From: Mucilaginibacter phenanthrenivorans
GTDB lineage: Bacteria; Bacteroidota; Bacteroidia; Sphingobacteriales; Sphingobacteriaceae
Length of the DNA stretch: 64,000 nucleotides
Assembly (NCBI RefSeq): GCF_024721155.1
Contig: NZ_JAHVAP010000005.1
Span: 496,001-560,000, forward strand
Direction: 5' to 3'
A program made the translations under genes and the position numbers. Each line of letters begins with the position of its first letter. The first letter of the stretch is position 1. The notes beneath the pieces are model-generated. The model did no database searches. It saw only the letters and a program-made list of their open reading frames with translations, and was not told the DNA's origin. Shown here one piece after another: positions 38,503-47,294 of the stretch.

Positions 38503-40833
38503 ATGATAAGAGCTTTCACGCTTATTTCCCTTTTGTCACTTTTAATACCGGCTATTGCTTCAGCTCAGAAGCCGTGCGTTATCAGTGGTACAATAAAAGA
38601 TGCCGCAACCGGAGAAACACTCACCGGTGCAACCGTCAAAATAAAAGAATTGCCGCAAAACGGCACAACCGCCAATAGCTATGGTTTTTATTCTATACAG
38701 GCCCCTCCGGGTGATTATACACTCCTGTTTACTCACATAGGCTACCAGACGATCACTAAACAAATTTCACTGCAACATAGTCAAACTATAAATATCGCGC
38801 TGAACAAAAACAGCGAATTGCAGGAAGTCGTTATCAGGTCTGACAAGCCCAATAATGACCAAATCGCCTCGCCGCTTCTTGGCGTTGAAAAGCTAAATAT
38901 GGCGCAAATCAATCAGGTGCCCGTACTGCTTGGGGAAAGAGATATTTTAAAGACGATTTCCTTGCTACCTGGCATAAAATCAGCGGGCGAAGGGAATACT
39001 GGTTTTTATGTGCGAGGCGGCGCATCGGACCAGAACCTGATTTTACTGGATGAAGCGCCCGTATATAATGCTTCGCACTTTTTTGGCTTCTTTTCGACTT
39101 TTAATTCCGATGCGATTAAGAATGTAAGTATCTATAAGGGCGGAATGCCTGCCGAATATGGAGGAAGGTTATCATCGGTACTGGATATCATAATGAATGA
39201 CGGCAATAATAAGGATTTCACCGTACAGGGTGGTCTTGGCCTTATTGCTTCGAGAATAAAAGTGGAGGGCCCGTTAGTAAAAGACAAAGGATCGTTTATG
39301 GTCAGCGCCCGGCGTACTTATCTCGACTTGTTTTTAAAGGCTTCTTCAGATTCGACCATTAAAGGCAGTACCCTTTATTTTTATGATGTCAATGCGAAGG
39401 TTAATTACCACTTTGATGATAAAAACGCCCTTTATCTCTCCGGGTACTTTGGAAAAGACGTTTTGGCTTTAAAAAGCATATTCGGGACCAACTGGGGGAA
39501 TTCTACCGGTACGATCAGGTTTAATCATATATTTAATAACAGGCTATTCTCCAATACATCCCTTATTTACAGCAATTACAACTACACCATCCAGGGCTCA
39601 CAAAATAAAAATGATTTTAAAGCTACTTCGCAAATAACCGATCTTAACCTGAAAGAAGACCTGCAATATTCCATTGGTAACGATCATACGCTGAAATTCG
39701 GGTTAAATGTACTGCACCATACGATAGCTCCAGGAAATATTACCACCACCGCAACATCCAGTTATAACAACAAAAGCGTTGAACAACGTTACGGTTTTGA
39801 AAATACAGCTTATGTAAGTGATGAATGGAAAGCTAATGATAAATTAACCATACTTTACGGGCTGCGTTTAAGCGGTATGTTTTTAGTAGGGCCGGGCACT
39901 TTTAGCACCTACAACTCCGCAGGCAATACCTTAAGCTCTACTGCCTATGGATCTGGCCAGTTCGTGAAGAATTATATAAATCTTGAGCCCCGCTTTTCTG
40001 CAAGCTACCAATTAAATGATGAGAACTCAATCAAGGCTTCTTATAATCGTAACACCCAGAATATCCACTTACTGACCAATTCAACCAGCAGCAGCCCGAC
40101 GGACCTTTATGTGATGAGCAGCAACAATATTAAGCCTGAAATTGCCGATCAGGTTTCGACAGGATGGTTCAGGAATTTTAAAGATAATACCTATGAGTTC
40201 TCCGCCGAGGTGTATTACAAAAAGCTGCAGAACCAGATTGATTATAAGGATGGTGCCCAGTTAATAGCCAACCAGGACGTAGAATCGCAATTGACTTACG
40301 GCGCGGGCAGGGCCTACGGTCTGGAGTTATTTTTAAAGAAAAAATACGGCAGGTTTAACGGGTGGATAGGCTACACATTATCAAGAACAGAGCTTAAGTT
40401 TGACGCCATTAATAATGGCAATTATTACCCGGCCCGGCAGGACCGGACGCATGATCTGTCAGTTGTGGGCATCTATCAATTAAATAAACGCTGGTCATTT
40501 TCAGGCGCCTTTATATATGGCACAGGCAATGCGGTTTCATATCCAACCGGCAAATATGAGGTAGGAGGCCTGACTACTTTTTCTTATTCCCAACGCAACG
40601 GCTACCGCCTGCCTTCCTCAAACAGGTTGGATATAGGGGCAACCCTGGAAGGGAAGGAACATAAAAAATATCATTCCAGCTGGATCTTTGGGATCTATAA
40701 TATTTATGGGCATAGAGACCCTTATCTCATCACTTTTCGCGACAGCAAAACCGTACCGAATACAACCGAGGCTGTGGAAACCAGCATTTTTGCTACCCCA
40801 ATCCCTTCAGTTACCTGGAACTTTAAATTTTAA
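38503..40833 (+). CDS. TonB-dependent receptor (non-SusC), partner of a DUF4249 lipoprotein
   Basis: This 776-residue outer-membrane receptor has a signal peptide ending IASAQ. It carries a carboxypeptidase-regulatory-like domain (GTIKDAATGETLTGATV, about 25-110), a plug with VRGGASDQNLILLDEAPVYN and YKGGMPAEYGGRLSSVLDI, and a barrel ending VTWNFKF. It is shorter than SusC and lacks the SusC-specific YVIDGI block. Receptors of this type are regularly paired with DUF4249 lipoproteins, as here (10-base gap). The substrate is unknown; metal chelates or peptides are possible. Confidence 0.9.
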   Translation: MIRAFTLISLLSLLIPAIASAQKPCVISGTIKDAATGETLTGATVKIKELPQNGTTANSYGFYSIQAPPGDYTLLFTHIGYQTITKQISLQHSQTINIALNKNSELQEVVIRSDKPNNDQIASPLLGVEKLNMAQINQVPVLLGERDILKTISLLPGIKSAGEGNTGFYVRGGASDQNLILLDEAPVYNASHFFGFFSTFNSDAIKNVSIYKGGMPAEYGGRLSSVLDIIMNDGNNKDFTVQGGLGLIASRIKVEGPLVKDKGSFMVSARRTYLDLFLKASSDSTIKGSTLYFYDVNAKVNYHFDDKNALYLSGYFGKDVLALKSIFGTNWGNSTGTIRFNHIFNNRLFSNTSLIYSNYNYTIQGSQNKNDFKATSQITDLNLKEDLQYSIGNDHTLKFGLNVLHHTIAPGNITTTATSSYNNKSVEQRYGFENTAYVSDEWKANDKLTILYGLRLSGMFLVGPGTFSTYNSAGNTLSSTAYGSGQFVKNYINLEPRFSASYQLNDENSIKASYNRNTQNIHLLTNSTSSSPTDLYVMSSNNIKPEIADQVSTGWFRNFKDNTYEFSAEVYYKKLQNQIDYKDGAQLIANQDVESQLTYGAGRAYGLELFLKKKYGRFNGWIGYTLSRTELKFDAINNGNYYPARQDRTHDLSVVGIYQLNKRWSFSGAFIYGTGNAVSYPTGKYEVGGLTTFSYSQRNGYRLPSSNRLDIGATLEGKEHKKYHSSWIFGIYNIYGHRDPYLITFRDSKTVPNTTEAVETSIFATPIPSVTWNFKF

Positions 40834-40843
40834 GCGCATTACT

Positions 40844-41638
40844 ATGAAACTATATAAAATTTACATTGTATCTGTTCTATCGATTTTAACGGTTTCCTGC
40901 ACTAAAGTGGTCGACCTGAAGTTAGGAAACGATACCGGCAAGCTGGTGATTGAAGGAAATCTGACTGACGTGAACGGGCCACAATACATTAAAATCAGCC
41001 GGAACGTACCATTTACCAATACTAATACCTACCCCGCTGTAACGGGGGCATCCGTATCTGTAGTTGATGATGCCGGTCATACCTATCCATATAATGAGGG
41101 GCCATCTGGAACTTACACCAGCAGTTCAATGAACGGCGTTGCAGGCAGCACTTACACTATGGCAGCCATAATAAACGGCCAAAAGTATACAGCAAGTTCG
41201 ACCATGCCAGCCCTGGTTTCTTTAGATTCCATTACTGCCAAAAACAAACCGGTTAATAACAGTAATCATGAAAAGGAGATTACGGTACACTACCAGGACC
41301 CAGGGGGTGTAGTTAACCAATACCGTTTTGTAATGTATGTTAATAGCGTTGAGGTGACAAGCGTATTTGCCTTTAATGACGAATTTACAGACGGCAGATA
41401 TATCCATACCCTACTGGACCAGGATGCCATCAAAATTTATTCCGGTGATACCGTAACAGTGGAGATGCAGTGCATAGATAAGCTTGTTTATACGTATTGG
41501 TCGACTTTAATGCAGCAGGGCAGTAACGGGCCGAGCGGATCTGTTGCACCATCTAACCCGCCAACCAATATTTCACCTGCTACCTTAGGGTATCTTAGCG
41601 CACATACCAGCCAAGTCAAAACAATTATAGTGCGGTAA
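40844..41638 (+). CDS. DUF4249-family lipoprotein
   Basis: This 264-residue lipoprotein starts at ATG 40844 (MKLYKIYIVSVL), with lipobox LTVSC at C19. The start of the mature protein, TKVVDLKLGNDTGKLVIEGN, and the following ITDVNGPQYIKISR-like segment are characteristic of DUF4249. The rest is a beta-sandwich-like domain. It follows the TonB receptor by 10 bases and probably works with it at the outer membrane as a SusD-like accessory; the true function is unknown. A longer in-frame reading from 40688 overlaps the receptor and is less likely. Confidence 0.87.
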   Translation: MKLYKIYIVSVLSILTVSCTKVVDLKLGNDTGKLVIEGNLTDVNGPQYIKISRNVPFTNTNTYPAVTGASVSVVDDAGHTYPYNEGPSGTYTSSSMNGVAGSTYTMAAIINGQKYTASSTMPALVSLDSITAKNKPVNNSNHEKEITVHYQDPGGVVNQYRFVMYVNSVEVTSVFAFNDEFTDGRYIHTLLDQDAIKIYSGDTVTVEMQCIDKLVYTYWSTLMQQGSNGPSGSVAPSNPPTNISPATLGYLSAHTSQVKTIIVR

Positions 41639-41646
41639 AAATTAGT

Positions 41647-42369
41647 TTATTGATTATCACCATGTCCTTCGGCATAACTTTTAACGAAATCGTTCCGATA
41701 AATGTCTCCCAGTGGGATGTCTGTTTCGCCGAGATATACTGTGTGATTATCAAATGAGGTAACCCGCTCCATATTTACCAAAAACGATTTGCTTACTCTG
41801 AAAAACAAACTTTGCGGTATTTTTTGGTGGATGGTTTTCAGGTTCATGGCAGTCATCAGTTTTTGATTTTGCGTATAGATGATCACATAGTCTTTTAGCC
41901 CTTCTATGTAGAGGATATCCGCAAAGTAAAGTTTGTGGGTCCTTCGGTCTGATTTGATAAAGAAAAAGTCGTTTGTATTGAGCTCTATCGTGTTTTTTGC
42001 GGTATCGTCGGACAGGAGCTTATTATACATCTCCGCTTTGCGAATAGCCTTCTCCAGGCGAACTTTGTCAATGGGTTTCAGCAAATAATCTATGGCGTCC
42101 AGTTCATAACTTCTCAGGGCATACTGGGGATAGGCCGTCGTAAAGATGGTCAGGCATTTTCCCGGGATACTGGCCGCAAAATCGACACCGTTCAACCCTG
42201 GCATTTCGATATCCAGGAACAGCAAATCGACTTCGTTTTTCGCCAGGTATTCCTTGGCTGCAAATGCATTGGAAAATTTCATCAGTATTTCAAGGGAGGA
42301 GACCTCTCTGATCAGGGATTCCATTTCATTTCGGGCCAGGGGTTCGTCGTCAACAATGATACAATTCAT
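41647..42369 (-). CDS. LytTR-family response regulator
   Basis: This 240-residue regulator has a receiver domain (1-120) with acidic pocket VDDE, phospho-acceptor D53 in LLFLDIEMPGLNG and K105-region LLKPI. A LytTR DNA-binding domain follows (about 140-235: FFIKSDRRTHKLYFADILYI, FFRVSKSFLVNMERV). It is translationally coupled to the upstream histidine kinase by an ATGA overlap. The genes converge on the TonB/DUF4249 pair, which it may regulate. This is a standard LytS/LytR-type system. Confidence 0.95.
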   Translation of the reverse strand: MNCIIVDDEPLARNEMESLIREVSSLEILMKFSNAFAAKEYLAKNEVDLLFLDIEMPGLNGVDFAASIPGKCLTIFTTAYPQYALRSYELDAIDYLLKPIDKVRLEKAIRKAEMYNKLLSDDTAKNTIELNTNDFFFIKSDRRTHKLYFADILYIEGLKDYVIIYTQNQKLMTAMNLKTIHQKIPQSLFFRVSKSFLVNMERVTSFDNHTVYLGETDIPLGDIYRNDFVKSYAEGHGDNQ

Positions 42370-43544
42370 AAGGGTATAGTTAATGTCACAGAATACTCGT
42401 CAGCTTTTGGTGAAATCTTCAGAACAAAGTCGTCTTTGTATAGTAACGTCAGCCTGCGTTTGATATTGGCCAGACCCAGGCCACTATGTTTACGATCAGC
42501 AGACCAAATATCCGGGCCTTTGGAATTGACGCAGTTGAAATAAAGTCCACCCGAATTAACCGAGATATACACACGGATATATTCCGGTTCGTCGGTCGTG
42601 TCAACGCTGTATTTGATAGCGTTTTCCAGGAACGTAGTAAATAGGTTCGGCGGTAAAAAGATTTGTTTCAGGCGTTCCGGTGCAATTGCTGTCTCCAGTG
42701 TTATCGAAAGTTTATCACGCCGGATCTTTTCTAATTCTGCCAGGTTGGAAAGAAAATCCAGTTCTGATTGCAAAGATGTTTTCGCTTCACCGTTCTCATA
42801 TAACTGGTACCTCAAAAACTCCGAAAGCTTCATAATAACGACCGAAGCTCTTTCCGGATCAATACGGATTAAGGCCTTCACGTTATTCAGCATGTTGAAC
42901 AGGAAGTGAGGGTTGATCTGGTTTCGTAATTCATTTAGCTCCATTCTCAGGGTCAAATTATTCAATTCGGTAATCCGTTCCTTGTCTTTGATCCACTGGC
43001 CGAAAAGTTTCATCATGGTGGTTACCAGGATAATGGCGATGGATACGCCCGTGCCCGCATATGGCCCTATTTCATTTGGATTGGGTCGTTGTCTGCCCAT
43101 TTCGTTCGCGTCAATATAACTATTCAACAGGTGCGATACCAACACCAATGTGCTGAGCACCATTAATACCAGCAGCAGCATATAAATAAAATACCTGGCT
43201 TTAAAAAAAAATCTTGGTACCAAGACATACATATTCAGGTAAATCATAGCGATAAACCCAAAGTACACGACGCAAAAACGATAATATTTATAAGCATTGT
43301 CATATTGCTCAAACCAATTGGAGCTATACATGAACAAAAAAAGCCCCAATAAAAATATGATGTGCCGTAGCAGGCGATAACGCGTGCCAATCAACAGGTT
43401 GATTGCTCTTTCGTTCTTTAAAGTATCAGTATGCTGGTCCACTTGAAATGGTTTTAGGGGAATAACAAAAATAGGATATTCTATGAAGGCAGTGCCGGAA
43501 TTTATACCAATGCCATTATTTCTTATACAAAAAAGGCCGGGCAA
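42366..43544 (-). CDS. LytS-type sensor histidine kinase
   Basis: This kinase has four predicted membrane helices (within residues about 60-205 of the long reading), then a His_kinase domain with RNQINPHFLFNMLNNVKALI, whose His is the phosphorylation site. A HATPase_c domain (FTTFLENAIKYS, HSGLGLANIKRRL) follows. The stop overlaps the start of the response regulator. The frame opens at ATG 43544, but its first residues lie in a DNA segment duplicated at 46.7 kb. A GTG at 43442 is therefore a reasonable alternative start. The signal sensed is unknown. Confidence 0.9.
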   Translation of the reverse strand: MPGLFCIRNNGIGINSGTAFIEYPIFVIPLKPFQVDQHTDTLKNERAINLLIGTRYRLLRHIIFLLGLFLFMYSSNWFEQYDNAYKYYRFCVVYFGFIAMIYLNMYVLVPRFFFKARYFIYMLLLVLMVLSTLVLVSHLLNSYIDANEMGRQRPNPNEIGPYAGTGVSIAIILVTTMMKLFGQWIKDKERITELNNLTLRMELNELRNQINPHFLFNMLNNVKALIRIDPERASVVIMKLSEFLRYQLYENGEAKTSLQSELDFLSNLAELEKIRRDKLSITLETAIAPERLKQIFLPPNLFTTFLENAIKYSVDTTDEPEYIRVYISVNSGGLYFNCVNSKGPDIWSADRKHSGLGLANIKRRLTLLYKDDFVLKISPKADEYSVTLTIPL

Positions 43545-43868
43545 ATCGGTGTTTGGTATAAAAACCAGGCGGTTTAGTATATAAACAAAATCTGACGTTG
43601 TTTTAGTGCTTTTCTTTGGCCAAACGAAAATGAAATGGATCAGGAAATAGTTCAGGAATGGGCAGCAAAACTGGGGTTACATCCCAGCCTTTCCCGTGAA
43701 AACGATTGCAGTAAATTCACGGAATTGGCCTATTGATGTCACTTCGTTCGATGTTACAGGCCGTCTATGCATATTGCCGGTTGGCAGCGTCATCCGGTGT
43801 ATATTATGGAAGACGAGGAAACCAAAACATGTATCGCTTTTTGTGATCTTCAGTTGCCGTTCAAGCTG
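43513..43868. repeat. Copy 1 of a 350-bp direct repeat
   Basis: From ccattatttctt onward this segment matches 46728-47075, including the non-coding stretch tttagtatataaac, aaaatctgacgttgtttt and agtgcttttctttgg, and then the first 75 codons of a gene. In copy 1 the gene is broken (43635-44174) and in copy 2 it is intact (46849-47292). The conserved upstream part suggests promoter and gene were duplicated together. Confidence 0.85.
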
Positions 43869-44174
43869 ACAATGCATCAGGAAAATCCTGTTGCCGGTGA
43901 TGCGACCAAACCTGATACGCTGGATGTTTCAGAGTTATGACTGGTTTTAGTAGCCCGGGATATAATGAATGGGCGAAAATTACGCCGTTTCCGGGAGTTT
44001 ATTTGTTATGCAATGGAGTTTATGGGCATTGACCATAATAACCCGAAGGGGGATTATCTCAGACAATTACTACAGGATAAGCTGATCCAACACACGCATT
44101 ATATTAATACCAACAGCAAGGATATGCCGCAGATACTTAACTGGAAATGGAATAATCAGCCCAACGGTCAATAA
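43635..44174 (+). pseudogene. Broken paralogue of the 147-aa protein, two in-frame TGA stops
   Basis: Reading from ATG 43635 in one frame gives MDQEIVQEWAAKLGLHPSLS and continues alongside the intact gene at 46849 (RHPVYIMEDEE, CIAFCDLQLPF). TGA stops fall at codon 34 and codon 102. The second stands where the intact copy has Trp, before LVLVAR. The frame then runs open to 44174 with unrelated-looking text (FREFICYAMEFMGIDHNN), which could be expressed as a 69-residue piece from ATG 43965. It lies one base before the next gene, so its transcript probably still leads the downstream genes. Confidence 0.75.
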
Positions 44175-44175
44175 G

Positions 44176-44556
44176 ATGAAAAGACAGCCATATTTTAAAT
44201 ACTACCAGGTCTTGAAGCCTGATACTACCGTAACAGAAATTTCAACGAATGATTTTAAACCTGTTGTTCAGCGGTTCGTGCCCAACACCCAGTTAAGCTT
44301 AGTTCAGGACAGCGAAATATTTTATGGTAATACCAGTTTAGTTCACGCGCTGGAAAAAGCTAAAAAAGGTGCACAGGAATATATCGGACAACTGATCAAA
44401 GAAGGAGAGCCGGCTCTGCCCCGATTATTACAATACCGCATCGATCATTACGAGGACCTGTGGTTTAACCTGGTAGACAACAACCTTCGACGGCTTGAGG
44501 CTGAACTAAAGCTCAATAAAAATTTCAAATGGACACCTTACCGGATACACATTTAA
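44176..44556 (+). CDS. Conserved-looking hypothetical protein upstream of the phosphorylase (126 aa)
   Basis: This 126-residue soluble protein starts MKRQPYFKYYQVLKPDTTVT and has a helical second half (ALEKAKKGAQEYIGQLIKEG, DLWFNLVDNNLRRLEAELKL). There is no signal peptide, membrane segment or familiar motif. It starts one base after the broken gene and ends 3 bases before the phosphorylase-like gene, so it is almost certainly co-translated with that enzyme and may act on or with it. Family not recognised. Confidence 0.7.
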   Translation: MKRQPYFKYYQVLKPDTTVTEISTNDFKPVVQRFVPNTQLSLVQDSEIFYGNTSLVHALEKAKKGAQEYIGQLIKEGEPALPRLLQYRIDHYEDLWFNLVDNNLRRLEAELKLNKNFKWTPYRIHI

Positions 44557-44559
44557 ACC

Positions 44560-46215
44560 ATGATTACAAAAGATGAAATATTCGGCTATACCCCGGATCC
44601 CCAATATAAAACTACGGTGGCCTATTTCTCCATGGAATTTGCGGTCGACCAGGCATTGAAAATCTACAGTGGCGGCCTGGGCTTCCTGTCGGGTTCACAT
44701 TTACGCAGCGCTTATGAATTGAAGCAAAACCTGATGGGGATCGGCATGCTCTGGAAATACGGCTATTATGACCAGGTCCGTGACGGGAATGCCTTGATGA
44801 AGCCCGATTTTATAGAAAAGGACTATGCCTTTTTGCAGGATATAGGGATCGTTTTTGCAGTACCTGTTCATGATGCCCCTGTGCATGTTAAGGCATGGCT
44901 GCTCGGGCCGGAAACGTTTGGTACCGCGCCGCTTTTTTTGCTCAGTACCGATATTCCGGAAAACGATGAAGTCTCCAAATCCATCACCCACAGCCTGTAC
45001 GACCCAAATGAAACTACCCGGATCGCGCAGACGATCGTTTTGGGTATCGGCGGCGCGATGCTGCTGGATATTTTAGGCATCGAGCCAGATGTTTACCATA
45101 TGAACGAGGGGCACTCGGTCTCCCTTAACTTTTTCCTGCACGCCAAGTACAAAAGTCTGGACGAGGTAAGAAAAAGAGTGGTCTTTACAACTCATACACC
45201 AGAGATGGCCGGCAATGAAGCGCACAGCTACGGTTTGCTTAAAGAGATGTCCTTCTTTTACCATCTCAAGGAACACGAGGTCAAGTATTTGCTGGGCCTG
45301 GACGGGGATTATTTTAATTATACCCTTGCGGCACTCAAATTTTCCCGGAAAGCCAATGGCGTATCCAAACTGCACGGCGAGGTAGCCAGGCAAATGTGGG
45401 CTAATAATCCGGGGGTTTGTGAGATTACATCGGTAACCAATGCGCAGAACAAGGCTTACTGGGCCGATCCGGTCATTGACCAGGCAATTCTTTCAAATGA
45501 CGACCAAGGCATTATCATCCGGAAAAAAGAGATGAAGCATGAGCTGTTTAAGGTGGTGGCAGATCAGTGCGGGAAGTTGTTTGATGAAAACGTGCTGACC
45601 ATTGTATGGGCCCGGCGCTTTGCCGGTTATAAACGTGCCGACCTGATCATGCAGGACTGGGGCAGGTTTATCAATCTACTCAACAATAAGAACTTTCCGG
45701 TACAGGTGATCTGGGCCGGGAAGCCTTACCCTGAAGACAGCGAAGGCATCGGCCTGTTTAACCAGATCACGAGCCGGGCGAAGCCTTTTAAAAACTGTGC
45801 TGTACTAACCGGCTATGAGCTGGCTTTGTCGGCCCTGTTAAAAAAAGGATCTGACGTTTGGCTGAATAATCCGCGGATGTACCACGAGGCCTCGGGCACC
45901 AGCGGAATGACCGCTGCGATGAACGGCAGTATCAACTTGTCCCTGCCTGATGGCTGGGTGCCTGAGTTTGCCAGGGATAAAGAGAATGGTTTCCTTATCG
46001 CCAAGGCACAGGTGGGTTTCTCCGGAGTAGAAAAGGACAGCCTGGAAAATAAGAATCTGATGGAAGTCCTGGAGAATGCGGTATTACCAATGTACTATCA
46101 GAAACCAGGAATATGGTTAGCCATCATGAAACAAGCAGCTACTGATGTCGTTCCCGGATTTGAAGCCGGCCGGCTGGCGAAAGAATACTACGAAAAGCTG
46201 TATAACCATAAATAA
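44560..46215 (+). CDS. Alpha-glucan phosphorylase-like enzyme lacking the PLP lysine
   Basis: This 551-residue member of the GT35 glycogen/alpha-glucan phosphorylase family is shorter than the usual 800-850. N-terminal VAYFSMEFAVDQALKIYSGG and LGFLSGSH, central MNEGHSVSLNFF and FTTHTPEMAGNEAH, and C-terminal VWARRFAGYKRADL are all typical. The cofactor motif reads YHEASGTSGMTAAMNGS. The lysine that holds pyridoxal phosphate in phosphorylases (SGMK or SNMK) is threonine, T451. Without PLP, normal phosphorolysis is unlikely, so it may be a glycosyltransferase-like, regulatory or scavenging relative. It is co-transcribed with the 126-aa gene. Confidence 0.82.
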   Translation: MITKDEIFGYTPDPQYKTTVAYFSMEFAVDQALKIYSGGLGFLSGSHLRSAYELKQNLMGIGMLWKYGYYDQVRDGNALMKPDFIEKDYAFLQDIGIVFAVPVHDAPVHVKAWLLGPETFGTAPLFLLSTDIPENDEVSKSITHSLYDPNETTRIAQTIVLGIGGAMLLDILGIEPDVYHMNEGHSVSLNFFLHAKYKSLDEVRKRVVFTTHTPEMAGNEAHSYGLLKEMSFFYHLKEHEVKYLLGLDGDYFNYTLAALKFSRKANGVSKLHGEVARQMWANNPGVCEITSVTNAQNKAYWADPVIDQAILSNDDQGIIIRKKEMKHELFKVVADQCGKLFDENVLTIVWARRFAGYKRADLIMQDWGRFINLLNNKNFPVQVIWAGKPYPEDSEGIGLFNQITSRAKPFKNCAVLTGYELALSALLKKGSDVWLNNPRMYHEASGTSGMTAAMNGSINLSLPDGWVPEFARDKENGFLIAKAQVGFSGVEKDSLENKNLMEVLENAVLPMYYQKPGIWLAIMKQAATDVVPGFEAGRLAKEYYEKLYNHK

Positions 46216-46848
46216 ATGCGTAATATGATACCAAAAACACATAAGCGACAACACCTATTGTTTTGAGTAAACAGTTTAACCGCATTTTCTTAATTTAAAA
46301 TTCTATCTGCATATCCAGATGCGTTGAACTGGCAATGAAAATATATCAACCAACCTAAATTCGACTATTAATTGGGCAAAGATATGTCGATTGCTGGAAA
46401 TGCAAATGCGATTAAACAATTGAATATTATGTTTTTAAGTGGATATCGATGTGTTTCCTTTAGATTGAATTTGAAATTTATTTGGTATAGTTGATAAATA
46501 TAGTGGTGCCTTTCGATAAAACGTCCGGCCCATCCAGCCAGTCAGACTTCACCAATATCTATTGAGCCCTTTTCCATTTTCCTTGGAACCTCCTGTTTGA
46601 GTTATTGTTCAATTATTCCGTTCATTCCTTTTCCTGTGTAGCGTAATATCAGACCACCTATCCGGCCCCTTCTGCCATTAATAGGCATGGGATACCTGTA
46701 TCGATAAACTTCATATTTATTCAAACGCATTATTTCTTCTACGAAAAAGACCGGACAAACCGGGGTTTGGTATAAAAAGCAGCAGGTTTAGTATATAAAC
46801 AAAATCTGACGTTGTTTTAGTGCTTTTCTTTGGCAAAACGAAAACGAA
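46216..46848. other. 633-base spacer containing the upstream part of repeat copy 2
   Basis: No gene is seen. The last 121 bases (from 46728) repeat the DNA upstream of the broken paralogue at 43.6 kb and therefore probably hold the promoter of the 147-aa gene. The first 500 bases are AT-rich, with scattered stops in all frames and no clear terminator. Confidence 0.5.
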
Positions 46849-47075
46849 ATGGATCAGGAAATAGTTCAGGAATTAGCAGCAAAACTGGCGTCACATCCCA
46901 GCCTATCCGATGAAAACGATTGCAGTAAATTCACGGAACTGGCCTACTTGTACCACTTTGTCCAATGTTACCGGCCGTCGATGCAGATTGCTGACAGGCA
47001 GCGCCACCCGGTATATGTCATAGAAGATGCTGGGTGCAGAATCGGTATTGCCTTTTGCGATCTCCAGTTGCCGTC
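46728..47075. repeat. Copy 2 of the 350-bp direct repeat
   Basis: This is the partner of 43513-43868. Agreement is closest across the non-coding part and the first 30 codons (gaaatggatcaggaaatagt present in both) and then fades. The two copies flank the broken gene tail, the 126-aa gene and the phosphorylase-like gene, and could recombine to delete them. Confidence 0.85.
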
Positions 47076-47292
47076 GTATCTGTATTCCGGACAGGAAACC
47101 GAAGTTATGTACGAACCTGAAGGTGCTGAGTTCTCCGATATTACAGCATTGTGGCTGGTCCTGGTAGCAAGAGGTGTAAAGCAACACGACCCTTTTTTTA
47201 ATGAATTGATCATTCAGCACAACCTGTCCTCGACTTTCGACAAAATATTCCTATTCGATTTTTTTCAATCAGACATCCAAATAATCAAGTAA
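46849..47292 (+). CDS. Intact 147-aa protein of unknown family (duplicated gene)
   Basis: This is a soluble 147-residue protein (MDQEIVQELAAKLASHPSLS at the start). It has a mixed alpha/beta body (FTELAYLYHFVQCYRPSMQI, HPVYVIEDAGCRIGIAFCDL), an acidic middle and the C-terminal TALWLVLVARGVKQHDPFF. There is no signal peptide and no motif I recognise. It is 2 bases upstream of the beta-barrel gene at 47295, so it heads the efflux cluster. A second, broken copy heads the phosphorylase cluster, which suggests the protein serves as a shared leader or regulator for both. This role is inference only. Confidence 0.72.
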   Translation: MDQEIVQELAAKLASHPSLSDENDCSKFTELAYLYHFVQCYRPSMQIADRQRHPVYVIEDAGCRIGIAFCDLQLPSYLYSGQETEVMYEPEGAEFSDITALWLVLVARGVKQHDPFFNELIIQHNLSSTFDKIFLFDFFQSDIQIIK

Positions 47293-47294
47293 TC

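Noticed and set aside
40688..40843. N-terminal extension of the DUF4249 gene into the TonB receptor gene
   Set aside because: The extension is a shadow of the receptor frame. The ATG at 40844 gives a proper lipoprotein signal.
43635..44174. TGA recoding (selenocysteine or tryptophan) in the broken 147-aa paralogue
   Set aside because: Only one of the two TGA codons replaces Trp. No SECIS-like structure or recoding context was seen, and all other genes use TGA normally as stop. Decay is the simpler reading.
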